Assembly: GCA_001692895.1 (NCBI GenBank)
Contig: KV748192.1
Location: 868,001-932,000, forward strand
Origin: Cenococcum geophilum 1.58
Taxonomy: Eukaryota > Ascomycota > Dothideomycetes > Gloniales > Gloniaceae
Direction: 5' to 3'
Length of the DNA stretch: 64,000 nt
Shown here in pieces: positions 32,049 to 43,749 of the stretch. Made by a program: the position numbers and the translations under genes. Every line of letters starts with the position of its first letter. Positions within the stretch are counted from its first letter, which is position 1. The notes under the pieces are model-generated. The model had not been told where the DNA came from. It ran no database searches and was given only the letters and a program-made list of their open reading frames with translations.

Positions 32049-33102
32049 AGGCCAGCGGTAAATTGACACCCCCTAATTGGCATACGGACGCCCCAATTGA
32101 TACGCGGAGCACCCCCCACTGATTGAGTTTAGTTCCTTCCTGATCAAGTTAGAATATCACGTTTGTTTGACTTGTTTACATCTGCATCGCGAAAATCAAA
32201 TTATTAAAATGCAACTTTTATAACTGCAACACCACGATCAAGTCTCGATTCTAGTTGTAGTACAAGTAGTAGAGTCCAAATTAGATTTGGAATGCGCCAA
32301 AGGAGCCCTCAGCAAAATTCTCCTAAAAGGGCAAGTCACCTAGGCCTCTGTAAACCTGTTGAATATTGCCGCCGACATCTTGTAAGTTATTCGTAGTAGT
32401 ATTTTAACTTCCACCACTACCCCTATTACCCAAAATATTACCCATCTGCTCCTGAGTCAATTAATCGGATTATGTAGTGCTTTGTAAGACATCACGCGAA
32501 CTAATTTAGGTGCTGCTACCTCCGCGGGCACGCCTGCGCCCACGCATAGTATATCTAGTATTTCGCTCGAATGCTGATGGCTCGCGGCGAGTCAATATAT
32601 TAACCCAATTAGGAGTTACAGAGCCAGCTGGGCGGCCGCGGCGACGCTCAACAATTAGAGGCTCTTGAATAAGTAGTAGAGGATCAATAGGTGGGCAGGT
32701 AGGAGGGTCTGGCTGAGGGCGATCAAACCACCAGTGTTCGTTAATTTTGGTAAGCTCAATTTTAAGTACGGAGGTAGCGCTTCGGTGTAGCTGTTGGTGG
32801 AGTACGTGGGAGTAGGGGAGGCCGTATACAGCAGTCCAAGAGCCACTACAATTTGGCTGATAATTAGTAGACTTTGCAAGCTTTAGTTGGACCTTGAGGT
32901 GGCGGAGGCCCTGGGGCGTTACTTTGTATAAGATATCTTCGAACTCAGGCTCGCGAACGTCATGCGGTGGACGCGCGACGATTGTTCGCGATGTAAACAA
33001 GTCAAACGCACGTGATATTCTAACTTGACCGGGAAGGAACTAAACTCAATTAGTGGGGGGTGTCCGTATACCAATTAGGGGGTGTCAATTTACCGCTGGC
33101 CT
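32049..33102 (-). mobile_element. MULE-derived DNA transposon fragment with long terminal inverted repeats
   Basis: Both ends begin AGGCCAGCGGTAAATTGACA (left at 32049; right, inverted, ending at 33102). Similarity continues about 110-150 bp inward through GAGTTTAGTTCCTTCC and TTAGAATATCACGT to a shared TTTACATC...CGCGAA. The left end has an extra 20 bp or so that looks like an internal duplication of the CCCCTAATTGG-type unit. The hexamer AAAATT flanks both ends (32043-32048 and 33103-33108) and may be the target duplication; MULEs usually make 8-11 bp ones, so this is uncertain. The interior encodes only the C-terminal part of a MULE transposase, so the element could not move alone. Confidence 0.85.
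32506..33000 (-). pseudogene. C-terminal fragment of a MULE transposase
   Basis: A 164-residue open frame inside the MULE element. It carries the region after the DDE catalytic core: CSGSWTAVYGLPYSHVLHQQ, which matches the C-x(n)-G-x-P-C/Y-x-H zinc-binding signature (here Tyr in place of the second Cys), then EHWWFDRPQPDPP and IQEPLIVERRRGRPAGS, ending in an Arg-rich tail with RREPSAFE. The catalytic residues are absent, so the transposase is truncated at its N-terminus. Its ATG lies inside the right inverted repeat. Confidence 0.8.
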
Positions 33103-33360
33103 AAAATTATCGAAGGTATCAGCGATGAGGCCGTAAAACTCTTTAGCTGCGTTGACTTTAGCTGGCGATGCAAAACCCCCACCTGCTCGCCTTCCCCTTT
33201 TCTTATCGGGAGAGCTAGCCCCGCAATCACCATAAACCACCACCATGGGAGTCGAAACACGCGGCGGGGCCCAACCTGAACAAAGACATGCCAATGAATT
33301 GGCACTGAAACCCCATTCCTAACCATTATCTCCATCCTATATTTTTATAACCCGACGACC
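33103..33360 (+). promoter_or_regulatory. Remaining upstream region of urease
   Basis: Only 258 bp separate the end of the MULE-derived element from the urease start. A TATTTTTATAAC run lies about 18 bp before the ATG, too close for a TATA box unless the leader is very short. An earlier ATG at about 33245 (CACCATGGG, good context) opens a short upstream frame. The native promoter may have been displaced or split by the insertion. Confidence 0.45.
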
Positions 33361-36300
33361 ATGCAGCTGTGCCCTAAGGAGGTAAACGGCTTCCAGGTAC
33401 TCGGAGTGCCCCGCTAACGAGCTACAGCTGGACAAGCTCGTCATCTCGCAGCTCGGGCTGCTGGCCCAACGACGGCTGGCGAGAGGTGTCAAGCTGAACC
33501 ACGCCGAGGCAACTGTAAGAGCCCCCCTCTACACCTCCTATAGTTGGCCTCGCCATGCTAACTAGCTCTCTCGTAGGCCCTAATCGCGAATAACCTCCAA
33601 GAAGTACCCCCCCTCCTTACTTGCCCCGTCCTAGAACGAATTGCAAAGGCGTAATGCTGAATACGCAACACAGCTCGTCCGTGATGGCAACCACACAGTC
33701 GCGGACCTCATGTCGATCGGCAAAACGATGCTGGGCCGCCGCCACGTGCAGCCGTCCGTTGTGTCCTCCCTCTCGGAGCTCATGATCGAGGGGACCTTCC
33801 CGACTGGCACATACCTTGTCACCGTACATCACCCGATCAGCAGCGACGACGGGGATCTCGAGAAAGCGCTGTACGGGTCCTTCCTGCCCGTGCCGTCCAA
33901 CGACAAGTTCCCGCTGCCGGAAGCGAGCGTGTATGAGAGCTCGAAGCAGCCCGGCGCGGTGGTCGCCGTGAAGGGGGAGAGCGGGAGGATCAAGCTCAAC
34001 GATGGGCGCAAGAGAATTAAGTTGAAGGTGGTTAGTAAGGGGGACAGGCCGATACAGGTGCGTTGACCCATCCTCCCACCCAAGAGACCCTCTGGCGGCA
34101 CTCCCACACAGCCCCTCTCAGCCCTGCTGTCTCTATCTCTCTGCAAAGAACCTGGAGCACAAGCGGCGAGCCAATGCTAACACTCCATCCGCAGGTCGGC
34201 TCGCACTACCACTTCATCGAAACCAACCCGCAGCTCCTCTTCGACCGCACCCGCGCGCACGGCTACCGCCTCGACATCCCCGCCGGCACCAGCGTGCGCT
34301 TCGAGCCCGGCGACACCAAGACCGTCACCCTCGTCCAGATCGCCGGCAACCAGCACATCCGCGGCGGCAACGCGCTGGCCACCGGCGCCATCGGGGACGT
34401 CTCCGTCGCCGCCTCCATCGTCGAGAAGCTGCAGGCCGGCGGCTTCCTGCACGAGCCCGAGCCCCTTGGCGACGCGGCGCATATCGACATCTGCACTATG
34501 GAGCGCAGCGCCTATATCGGCATGTTTGGCCCGACGACGGGGGATTTGGTGCGGTTGGGCGCGACGGCACTGTGGGTGAAGGTTGAGAGGGATTGTACGC
34601 GGTATGGGGATGAGTGCTCGTTTGGTGGGGGGAAGACGCTGCGGGAGGGGATGGGGCAGGCGGGCGGGAGGTCGGATGCGGAGACGTTGGATACGGTCAT
34701 CACGAATGCGTTGGTGGTGGATTGGAGTGGGATCTACAAGGCGGATATTGGGATTAAGAATGGCATTATTGTGGGCATAGGCAAGGCGGGTAACCCGGAC
34801 GTTATGGAGGGTGTGGATCCGAAGTTGGTGGTGGGGTCTTGCACTGATGTGATTGCGGGGGAGAAGAGCATTGTGACGGCGGGTGGGTTCGATACGCATA
34901 TTCATTTTATCTGTCCACAGCAGGCTTATGAGGCAATCGCATCTGGGATCACGACAATGCTTGGAGGTGGGACGGGGCCCAGGTATGTCTTCCCAAAGCT
35001 CAATTTTCTAAATGATGGGACGAGATAGTAATGCGTGATATAGTACTGGAACCAACGCCACAACCTGCACGCCCGGTGTAACCCACGTCCGCCAGATGCT
35101 GCAAGCCGTCGACGCGCTCCCGCTCAACTTCGGCATCACAGGCAAAGGTAACGATAGCGAGCCAGGCCCGCTCCGCGAGCAGGCTGAAGCCGGCGTGTGC
35201 GGTCTCAAGCTCCACGAAGATTGGGGCACTACTCCAGCTGCCATCGATACGTGCTTGAGCGTCTGCGATGAGCACGACATCCAGACGTTGATCCATACCG
35301 ACACGCTTAACGAGTCTGGCTTCGTCGAGCAGACGATAAAAGCATTTAAGGGTCGCGCGATCCATACGTACCATACTGAGGGTGCGGGCGGTGGACACGC
35401 GCCTGATATCATTAGCGTGGTGGAGCACGAGAACGTCTTACCCTCTAGTACGAATCCTACTCGTCCGTATACGAAGAATACGCTGGACGAGCACCTCGAC
35501 ATGCTGATGGTGTGCCATCACCTTTCGAGGAATATCCCTGAGGATGTTGCCTTCGCGGAGAGCCGCATTCGTGCTGAAACAATTGCTGCGGAGGATGTGC
35601 TACATGATCTTGGCGCTATTAGCATGATGTCTTCCGACTCACAAGCAATGGGTAGATGTGGTGAGGTTATTCTGAGGACCTGGAATACCGCGCACAAGAA
35701 TAAGGTCCAGCGGGGTACTTTGAAGGAAGATGAGGGTTCTGATGCGGATAATTTCAGAGTGAAGAGGTATATCAGCAAGTATACGGTCAATCCGGCAATT
35801 GCGCAGGGTATGGGGCATATTATTGGTAGTGTGGAAGTAGGCAAGCTGGCCGACTTGGTTGTGTGGGACCCGGCGAGCTTTGGGGTCAAGCCGAAGCTGG
35901 TGGTGAAGAGCGGCATGATTTCTTACGCACAGATGGTGAGTTCTGCTGACTCAAAGAAATGAGGTGCTGGCAGCTGACTGGCGTTAGGGTGATCCAAACG
36001 CGTCAATCCCAACGGTTGAGCCGGTGGTTATGAGGCCGATGTTCGCGGTATGTTCGCGTCTCTTCTCACTAAGTCTCTAATGATGTTTACTAATGGCTGG
36101 GTGTAGCCTTTTGTGCCGCCGACAAGCATCACTTTCGTATCGAAGGCCTCGATTGAGTCTGGGGTCGTCGGGTCTTACAATCTCCGCAAGCGTGTTGAGG
36201 CTGTCAAGAACTGCAGGAGTATTGGAAAGAAAGATATGAAGTATAATGATAGCATGCCCAAGATGAAGGTTGATCCTGAGAGATATGTAAGCGAACTGCA

Positions 36301-36437
36301 AGGATCTGCTAGCGTGCTTATGGTAAAGAAACAGTCGCTAATTTGAAATTATCTAGACCGTTGAAGCGGATGGAATGGTATGTAAGGCGGAGCCGGCGAC
36401 AGAGCTGCCACTCACGCAGGCGTACTTCGTCTACTGA
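33361..36437 (+). CDS. ureB: Urease, single-chain fungal type
   Basis: Nine exons (33361-33381, 33428-33514, 33577-33603, 33674-34057, 34195-34982, 35044-35935, 35988-36047, 36107-36286, 36357-36437) join in frame to 839 residues, matching fungal ureases (about 838). Order: gamma-like region ([33 protein letters not shown]), beta-like region ([28 protein letters not shown]), then the alpha catalytic region. Active-site residues seen: HIH in [14 protein letters not shown], the Lys that is carbamylated to bridge the two nickels in CGLKLHEDW, His in [11 protein letters not shown], His in GAGGGHAPD, the mobile-flap Cys-His in [10 protein letters not shown] and Asp in SSDSQAMGR. It ends [10 protein letters not shown]. 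It hydrolyses urea to ammonia and carbamate in the cytosol and needs nickel and accessory proteins, which are not in this window. Exon 3 is only 27 nt. The gene looks intact. Confidence 0.96.
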
Positions 36438-38705
36438 GAGGATTGAGTTTAGTGATTTAGGGAATTCGATTAGGAAAAAGGATTTGATGTTCTAATGTGG
36501 CGATACTGATCCAAGGATATCTTAGATATGAAATTGAATTTACGGTGCATGATACTCCCGTCGAATTGGTTATCAATGGATCGGTTGTCTCGAACTGAAG
36601 AGGGCTTAAGCTCTCAGACGGCTCAAAGAGTCTTGTTTAAACCTGCATACACCGTTTCTGAGCTTTGGTTAGATTTCAGAATCTGATGAGCCCCCTGAAA
36701 CTGATGTGATGACAGAGCGCAGCGCGTGGTACAATGTGAAAGGAAATCACGGCGGCAATATTGTCATTGGATTATAGTTTGAAGGGTAGGCGGTGAAAGA
36801 TTTAATATCTCATTATCAGACCAAGCTCACTTTTGTTCCTTTGGAACGAGTTCGCAGGCGTCTCGCTGGAATTTACATGGAGGGACAGCGCTTCCGTTGT
36901 GTGAGTATACAAGTCGTGAAGCTTTCATCACCGTGCATTCAGCCGCAGTGACAGGTACGCGCGCGGCCTCCGCACGATCGGCCATGCAGTTCATGCGAGA
37001 TGTTTCTCGAAGGTTGTTGTGGTGTTGACAAGGAGTCGTGATAGATGTCGTCATTTTGCATAACACCCTGCCTGAGAAGGATGCTACGCGCGCGGTCTCG
37101 AAAGTGAGAATGGGCCTGTTGATCTTTGTCGTGCATCAAGCTGATGTCGAAATACGCGAGGTGTGACGGCAGGTCGCGCATCCCGACGGCATCATATGGC
37201 ACTTTCGAGGGACTCTGATACATGATGGAGTTTGTTTGCTAGAGTCAGCCAAGTCTTTCGTCGCTTGGCATGCAGGTACCCTTTCCGCATAATCTCAGCT
37301 CGTCGGCTTTGTACGAGGGAAGACCGAACGAAGGCCTGCTAGTCGTGCCAGTGAAGGGTGGTGAGGACCACAAAATATAGGAGTTTGAGTAACGTAATAA
37401 AGGGGCCTTATATGATCCTCCTGGGGCTCTTCGGTGGATTAAAGCGGAGCTGAAATGAGACTTTCGCACTCCACCGAAAAACTATCAGACGTGAAAGGGA
37501 GGGGCAAGGCTGTGCAAATAGGGGATTGGCTGGAGATGGGGGCAATGGTGGTAAGCTGTTGCAGGCCTTATCGCTACCGGATGACACGCATTAGAGCCCG
37601 CTCAGCGCCGCGACTGGCAGTGGGCTGTTTGCTGTGGGTGCACAATTGCGAGGCCTGCTCATGCCTGCTTTGCCAGGTGGCCCGGCGAAGTGACTTTGGT
37701 CCCTGCAGGCTTGGAAGCTTGATTGGCTCCACGCTGTGGCAAGCTCGGATGCTGCAGGGGTGTCATCATCAACCATCAACCACCCACCGTGCTCTGTCGA
37801 CCTCCAGGTCATTTTGTTTGGTGGCCAGCGCTGGGAGTGATGGAGGTGACGGGGAACGTTGTGGTGGGTGCAGGTAGCGTGCTGAGAGGGCGGGCGGGAG
37901 TAATATTATGCCCTCGGAGGCGTACATGAGGCCCTTTCGTACTTCCTTCGTTCCCTTCCGCTGCTGCCATTTGTGTTCCTGGTTTCTTGGGACGGCAGCC
38001 ACTTTGGGAGTAACTACTCTTTTCAATTCTCCTCTGCGGACGCTGCCTCTGTGCCGTCCGCCTTGTAGGTATCCTTCATCTTTAATCCTAATTTCCTTAC
38101 CTCGCCGCCTGCTGTTCCGCTGTCTCTGAAAAAATGACTTGTTGACGAATCTCACCGACTTCCATTTCCGCACTTGCTGCCTCAATACGAACCTTGAGCC
38201 TTGCAAACACCAGCATTCTTGGTTCCAAAACAGAGTTCTCATCACCAAACATACTTGGAAACCTGATTGGAAATGCAACGACAAAAGGAGAATGAAACGA
38301 GTGGTAGGCTTTGGTAGAGAGACGGAACTTTTAGGGCTGAAACGGTACGTACCCATAGAAAACCCCCACAGAAACAGGATCGCTGATTGATGCCTACAAT
38401 TGTATACTCCGCAAGAATTGACCACTCGAGGAGGAGATAGAAGCTAATTTATAGTCATGTGCAGCTTCTAGGCGTATTTCCACTTGGGCTCCTCTCGATA
38501 TCCCAAACGAGATGCACTCGTTGCGGTCGAGACTTCCTCATGTAAACCGTAAAACAAGCTCTAGGAGGATAGCGAGGCAGCTGCTTGGAGAATACACTCT
38601 ACTGCTGATCCGGTAGCATTGGATAGCCTGTGCATTGGCTAGTGTGAGTAACATATTGTTACAGTGCTGAAGTCGGGCGCTGATATCGGGCCCAGGAGCA
38701 GTAAC
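36438..38705. other. Intergenic region of 2.3 kb
   Basis: No gene could be supported. Several overlapping open frames of 60-220 codons occur on both strands between 36830 and 38420, but none shows a domain, codon-position bias by eye or splice-site support. The part nearest 38706 (splice-like GTGAGTAACA...TTGTTACAG around 38643-38663) may include a leader intron of the next gene. Confidence 0.4.
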
Positions 38706-41700
38706 ATGGCTACTCACCAGCCTCCTCTACCGGTTTCAGTTCATTCACTCCACCGAGTCACCACGCCAGTTACCCCGATTCATTCACCTCATCAGTCCCT
38801 TAGCTCGACACCGTCACGGACTCCCGTCCACACGCTAACATTACACGAGTATCGCAAGCAGCAAAATACGCCCAGCCCTCAGTCCATCACGCCCGGCAGG
38901 CGTTTGAAGAGGAAGGCCGCTGCATCAGGTTTAAATGCAATTGAGCGCATCCCCCCGGCTCCTGGAACCCCGGTACAGCACTTTCCACCTTCGTCACAGG
39001 CTAGGCAGCAGTCCGATTGCCGGACGGGAAAGACGGCGCTTCAGCGGTCACCATCCTTCACCTCACTACTCGCGACATCACAACATCAGCCGTTTGGATC
39101 TTCCTCATCTGCACCGCAGGATCCCGGCGGCACCAATTCAGATTATCCGTCAACCGACGAAGCTGAGGGTTTCTATCGTTCGGGCGAACACTTTAAAACC
39201 TTCAAGAAAAGAACTTTCAAGCCAATCAAGCATTTACCGCGACCACTACCTCTCTCTGCGCGTCCTCCAGTTCCATCTCCACTGCGCTCAGACACCTCAA
39301 CTGAGAACTTGCTATCTAGCGCGGGTTTGACTACAGGATCAACACTCTCTCTTTCAAGTTTCCCTCAGCCACCTCGATTTGAGGAAGCGGTTCCCTTAAC
39401 TCAAGCTGGCGAACCCGCTTCTCCACGTGTAAACATTAGCATCACAACAACTGCGCCAGCGACTCCTCCGGAAACTCCTGCTGTTGTGCACTACAGAGGT
39501 GCTTCATTTGACCTGGTCAATCCCCACCAATCATTGTATTTGCATAACATTGAGACGCCGGCAGACCGTGATGCCGACTTTGTTGACTACTTCCAAGTGC
39601 GACCCTCAAACGAATTACTGAGAGGACCAGATACAGTTCAGCAGTCGATGGCTGGCAGCGATAAGGACTCCCCCTACCTGACAGACAAAATGGCTCCGCA
39701 ACGCGCTCTTTTCGATGACCTACCATCCGCATATCAGTCAATCACCGGCTCGAATCGCAACTTCCAGACACCGCCCATGCCAAATATTGATCTTCCACTT
39801 CCGCCTACACCTGCCGCATTTAGCCCTAAGTCTTCGACGTACTCCACACCTGATCAACCATACATCGGAAAGTTTGCACCTGCGCCTCTTAAAATAAACA
39901 AACCTATTACTTCACCGAGTTTCATGCAGCGCTTGTCACGAGCTTTCACCCGCAAGGGTCATCAGGCCAAGCCAAAACCAGCAGCTGTGAGCGAGGAGTT
40001 GAGGTATATGTCGAGAGGTACAACACCACGCGTATCTAGGACTTATGCAAGACCGCTGAGTCAAAATAATCAATCTGCTCCAGTTATCTCCATGGAGGAA
40101 GAGCGAGGTATTGAAAAGCCTCGGGCTATGGACCCAGCTTCTATGTCAGAAGGAGATCTGGGGTACAGCAGATACTACGATGTTGAATCATTCTATCCGT
40201 CCTCTACTGTTGGTGGTGATGAACGCGACCGATCATCCATGTACCCGCCAAGCATCTTCAATCGAAGCAGCGTGCCCTATGGTGTCAGGATGGCGGGGAC
40301 TGATTACTCGACCGAGGCTGATTTGCACTCCTATACGTATCAATTCGGTGATTCTACCCGCTCTAGTGAGCGTACATCCCGAGGAAGGATAACGCAAGAG
40401 TTTTTAAGACACCCTGACATGCCAAATCCTGACAAAACTGACACGATAAGTAAGATCATTGACAATTATGGAGGTATTGACGTCTCGGAGACTTCTCTGC
40501 TCGATCTCATGGATGAAGAAGATGCTGAGGACACGATTCGACTTTCAGGTTTCGAAACCCAACACAGCGACACTAGTCAGCAATTTATACGCCCCCACCA
40601 CTCCTCTAGATGGAGTCTATTCGATTTTGGCCTTCGGAGGGGAAGCAGCAGCGATGGAAGTACTGTTTCTGGACCGAAAACCCCAGAGCAGCCCAACCTT
40701 TTCCCGAGGATGCCAGGACTTTTTAGAGGTGCTGTTGGTTCCGCGCCTCAGGCGCCTTTGCCTCTTGAACCGCCGATCGAACTTGAAGGGCCTCGTCGTC
40801 CATTTGCCCGTCGAGATATGTCTTCTGAGATGTTCTCTAACTCATCATATGGAGACACTCGAAACCTCCTGCTTCTTTCCCAACCTTTCAGTTCATTCGG
40901 CGTGCCAAAAATTCAAGAACCTCTTGGAGAGCCGGCAAGTGCATCATCAGAACTTCTCCCACATTTGAGTAATCGGGAGGCGACTCAAAACGACAGCTAC
41001 AGCTCTGCCGAATCCAGGCCAAATCAGCCGTCATTTGATCGCATAGTAAACGAGCAGATAAAACGCTTGAGCCAGATTAGTGTAAAGAGCAATCTCAGTG
41101 GGGGTATCTTCGCCGTCAGCACACCCGGTACACCCAGGGGAGAGGAAGACCACCGCCCTCCAAGTCCGGTAAGTCCAATTACTCCTGTCGTGCTTGGGCG
41201 ACCACTCGATCCTTCCTCGTCTTACTCACAAGACGATGGAAACACTGCACCTTCAGAGGCTCTTGGTGAAGTAGAGCGGCTATTCTCAGAGCCTGGCGAT
41301 AGTCAACAGAGCCCTCCCTCCATTCCTAGAATGTGGAGAAAGATATCTCCAGCTCGTCGCAATGAGCCGCCAGAGCGTGGATCTCCGGAAAAGGATTCTT
41401 ACACTGGCATGAATGATGAGGAGGATGAGCGGGATTGGGAAACCGTTGCGGAGCAGAGTCGTGCCAACCTTCCACGTGAATCAACTGAGGAGAGTGTTGC
41501 GGGTTACTCGAGCTATGGTGGCAGCATGAACACGCTGGGAGATATTTTGGTCCATCCCGGCGACGACAGGTACGCCCACACTTACAAGTTTTCGCATTCA
41601 GATACGGGAGAGCCTGTTCTTTTACCTTTGTATAATTTTCAAGGTGCAACTGGGTTTCCGAATCGTAATGCGCTGACGCCTCCAAGAGTGGCATCCAGTC

Positions 41701-42995
41701 CTTATCGACATCCGAGTCCTTTGTTAGACCATGTACACCCTTTCAAATCCTCGCCTCCGCCGATAGGCGTGAAGTCAAAGTCCAGCTATTCCGCATTCAC
41801 CCTTGACAATGTTGAACAGATGCCCCCAATGCCGAATATTGATACAGTCCGACAGGCCCAGGGGTCGCTGCAGGCCCGTACACGACTTAGTCCCAGACAT
41901 CGTCAGGACGCTTACCGACCTGCCGCGCATCCGTACGAGTTAAGCGACAAAGAGACGATGGACTTACTTAGCTCGGGCCCGAATGATACAATTTTATATG
42001 AGGAACAGGACCAGATGCTGCACACCCCTCCCACGTCTCGAGGGATGAGGCCCAATGACAGAACTGACGGCTACATCGACTCGATGCAAGGCCAACCGCC
42101 AACCACAAGCAGCCCCCTGACAGAACGCGACAATTCATTTTCAAAATTGACAGTTCTTGGTCCAAGAGGGAACTTGACTGGAACGCCTCTGGGCACAGGC
42201 ATGCATGAGGCTGGCAGTAGTCTTGCGGACTCAAGTAGTCCTGGTGTAGCCTGGGATTCCACTCCGAGTAAAGCTCCGGAGAATTCGTCACCTGGGTATT
42301 TCCCTTCTTCTGAAACTCGGTATGCGTCCTCTCCAATGACCCAATTCCCTGCATCTCCATTCACTCCTTTTGCAACTGTTGAGCACGGAACTCCAAGTCA
42401 CACTCCTCATGGTTCAAAGGCTTCCAACAAGTCACAGGATAGACTTCTTCTCGCACATAGGAGGCAGCGAACACGGGAAGCTCTCCCTCGTTCCGGCCCT
42501 CAAGGCCATAGTATCCGCTCGAAACGTGCTTCAGTCCGTGGACAAACGAAGCTGAGGGAGATGGTCCTCACGTCCCCTGATACATCAACCATTCGGACAG
42601 AGGACACAAGACTTTCTCGATTCATTAGTAATGATCGGCCAATGTCGGGTGAAACGACTTCGCCTCTGCGAACGTATCACCCTGTTACCAGACTTCCGAG
42701 TGAGAATAGCCCACACCTACTTCATCACAGTCCTCCAAGCTCATCAGTATATCATAAGCGAAAGCAACGCCTGTCTTGGATGCTGTTCGTCATACTCGTG
42801 TGGTTTCCTCCGTTCCTTGTACTCTACGCTTTCGGAAAGACAGATCGACTGATCTCGTACATGAGCAAGGGCGAAGTTGAAGAATGTGGTCGAACACAAA
42901 AGAGGATCGCAATGTGGGCCGGGGTTACTGGATCTATCATCATCCCTGTTGTGATCATCGTTTTGCTGGTGCTAGCGCATCTTTCTGTTATTTGA
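38706..42995 (+). CDS. Large Ser/Pro-rich protein with C-terminal membrane anchor, unknown function
   Basis: One uninterrupted frame of 1429 residues from the ATG at 38706 (MATHQPPLPVSVHSL). The frame stays open a little further upstream without an ATG. Nearly all of it is disordered, rich in Ser, Pro and Thr, with many S/T-P sites (SPHQSLSSTPSRTP), suggesting heavy phosphorylation. Short conserved-looking islands include HTYKFSHSDTGEPVLLPLYN and DILVHPGDDRYA. The last 90 residues hold two hydrophobic segments, MLFVILVWFPPFLVLYAF and GVTGSIIIPVVIIVLLVLAH, with a short charged loop between them. The bulk should therefore face the cytosol, anchored by a hairpin. Similar 'serine-rich' proteins occur across Pezizomycotina without a known role. 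I see no enzymatic domain. Confidence 0.85.
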   Translation: MATHQPPLPVSVHSLHRVTTPVTPIHSPHQSLSSTPSRTPVHTLTLHEYRKQQNTPSPQSITPGRRLKRKAAASGLNAIERIPPAPGTPVQHFPPSSQARQQSDCRTGKTALQRSPSFTSLLATSQHQPFGSSSSAPQDPGGTNSDYPSTDEAEGFYRSGEHFKTFKKRTFKPIKHLPRPLPLSARPPVPSPLRSDTSTENLLSSAGLTTGSTLSLSSFPQPPRFEEAVPLTQAGEPASPRVNISITTTAPATPPETPAVVHYRGASFDLVNPHQSLYLHNIETPADRDADFVDYFQVRPSNELLRGPDTVQQSMAGSDKDSPYLTDKMAPQRALFDDLPSAYQSITGSNRNFQTPPMPNIDLPLPPTPAAFSPKSSTYSTPDQPYIGKFAPAPLKINKPITSPSFMQRLSRAFTRKGHQAKPKPAAVSEELRYMSRGTTPRVSRTYARPLSQNNQSAPVISMEEERGIEKPRAMDPASMSEGDLGYSRYYDVESFYPSSTVGGDERDRSSMYPPSIFNRSSVPYGVRMAGTDYSTEADLHSYTYQFGDSTRSSERTSRGRITQEFLRHPDMPNPDKTDTISKIIDNYGGIDVSETSLLDLMDEEDAEDTIRLSGFETQHSDTSQQFIRPHHSSRWSLFDFGLRRGSSSDGSTVSGPKTPEQPNLFPRMPGLFRGAVGSAPQAPLPLEPPIELEGPRRPFARRDMSSEMFSNSSYGDTRNLLLLSQPFSSFGVPKIQEPLGEPASASSELLPHLSNREATQNDSYSSAESRPNQPSFDRIVNEQIKRLSQISVKSNLSGGIFAVSTPGTPRGEEDHRPPSPVSPITPVVLGRPLDPSSSYSQDDGNTAPSEALGEVERLFSEPGDSQQSPPSIPRMWRKISPARRNEPPERGSPEKDSYTGMNDEEDERDWETVAEQSRANLPRESTEESVAGYSSYGGSMNTLGDILVHPGDDRYAHTYKFSHSDTGEPVLLPLYNFQGATGFPNRNALTPPRVASSPYRHPSPLLDHVHPFKSSPPPIGVKSKSSYSAFTLDNVEQMPPMPNIDTVRQAQGSLQARTRLSPRHRQDAYRPAAHPYELSDKETMDLLSSGPNDTILYEEQDQMLHTPPTSRGMRPNDRTDGYIDSMQGQPPTTSSPLTERDNSFSKLTVLGPRGNLTGTPLGTGMHEAGSSLADSSSPGVAWDSTPSKAPENSSPGYFPSSETRYASSPMTQFPASPFTPFATVEHGTPSHTPHGSKASNKSQDRLLLAHRRQRTREALPRSGPQGHSIRSKRASVRGQTKLREMVLTSPDTSTIRTEDTRLSRFISNDRPMSGETTSPLRTYHPVTRLPSENSPHLLHHSPPSSSVYHKRKQRLSWMLFVILVWFPPFLVLYAFGKTDRLISYMSKGEVEECGRTQKRIAMWAGVTGSIIIPVVIIVLLVLAHLSVI

Positions 42996-43749
42996 CGTGT
43001 GTGCAGATTGCTGTCATACTATCATCGCAAACCTCGGAAGGATTCTCCTGACGGGCTATCTGAGCAACTTGCTGTCCCTATTATTCCCCCATCTGCAGGA
43101 CGGCAGATATGGATAAGACGCGTGGCGTGGTGGTGGTTTTGTACGTGAGGAATTGTTTTGGAAGGATAAAAAAAATTTAGGTTCTGCATGGCAGGCACAA
43201 TAGCTCAAAAAGGACAATAATAAGGACAATAGATATGGATGTAATTCATCATCACAGGGGACGTCAGTAGCATTTCTCTTGGCACTACTTTTCACCGCTT
43301 CGCCTCTCCACAATCCACGACAACCATTTCTCTTTTTCTTCTGCATTTTGGCCGGTGGAATGGTGTTCACGGTGGTTGGCATAAGGCTTGGGCCTTTCCG
43401 ATTCAAAGGGTTTTTGGGATGCATACTCAGCGTGGGCAGCATGAGGTCTTTTGTCTGGACAGCAGCTTCATGGTGACACAGCTTTTCTCTTCCTCATGAT
43501 GTTACGATTTTGTGTTGACGATCGGGCATCGGTAGAAATTACCCATAACCTACTTAATAAAAGAAACCTCGAAAACGATTTTGATGTCAACTTTCAATGG
43601 CGCTTTACTGCATTAGGCATTCCGCGATCGGAGTTTGGGAAAACATCCACGCCCCACCATCTCAATACCCTGAAGGGCGCACTCACGAAGCCTCACGGAG
43701 CTCTGTTACCCCTCACCGTATCAATTTGCCTTGAACTAATAAACTAAAC
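42996..43749. other. Intergenic region
   Basis: 3' flank of the Ser-rich protein gene and upstream region of the nitrilase-family gene. Contains an A-rich tract (GGATAAAAAAAATTTAGG) at about 43163. Nothing else recognised. Confidence 0.4.

Noticed and set aside
34177..34905. 242-codon minus-strand frame
   Set aside because: Antisense shadow of urease exon 5, which has diagnostic active-site motifs on the plus strand.
37769..38425. 218-codon minus-strand frame between urease and the Ser-rich protein
   Set aside because: No domain, no conserved blocks, and it spans a pyrimidine-rich region that looks like leader or promoter.
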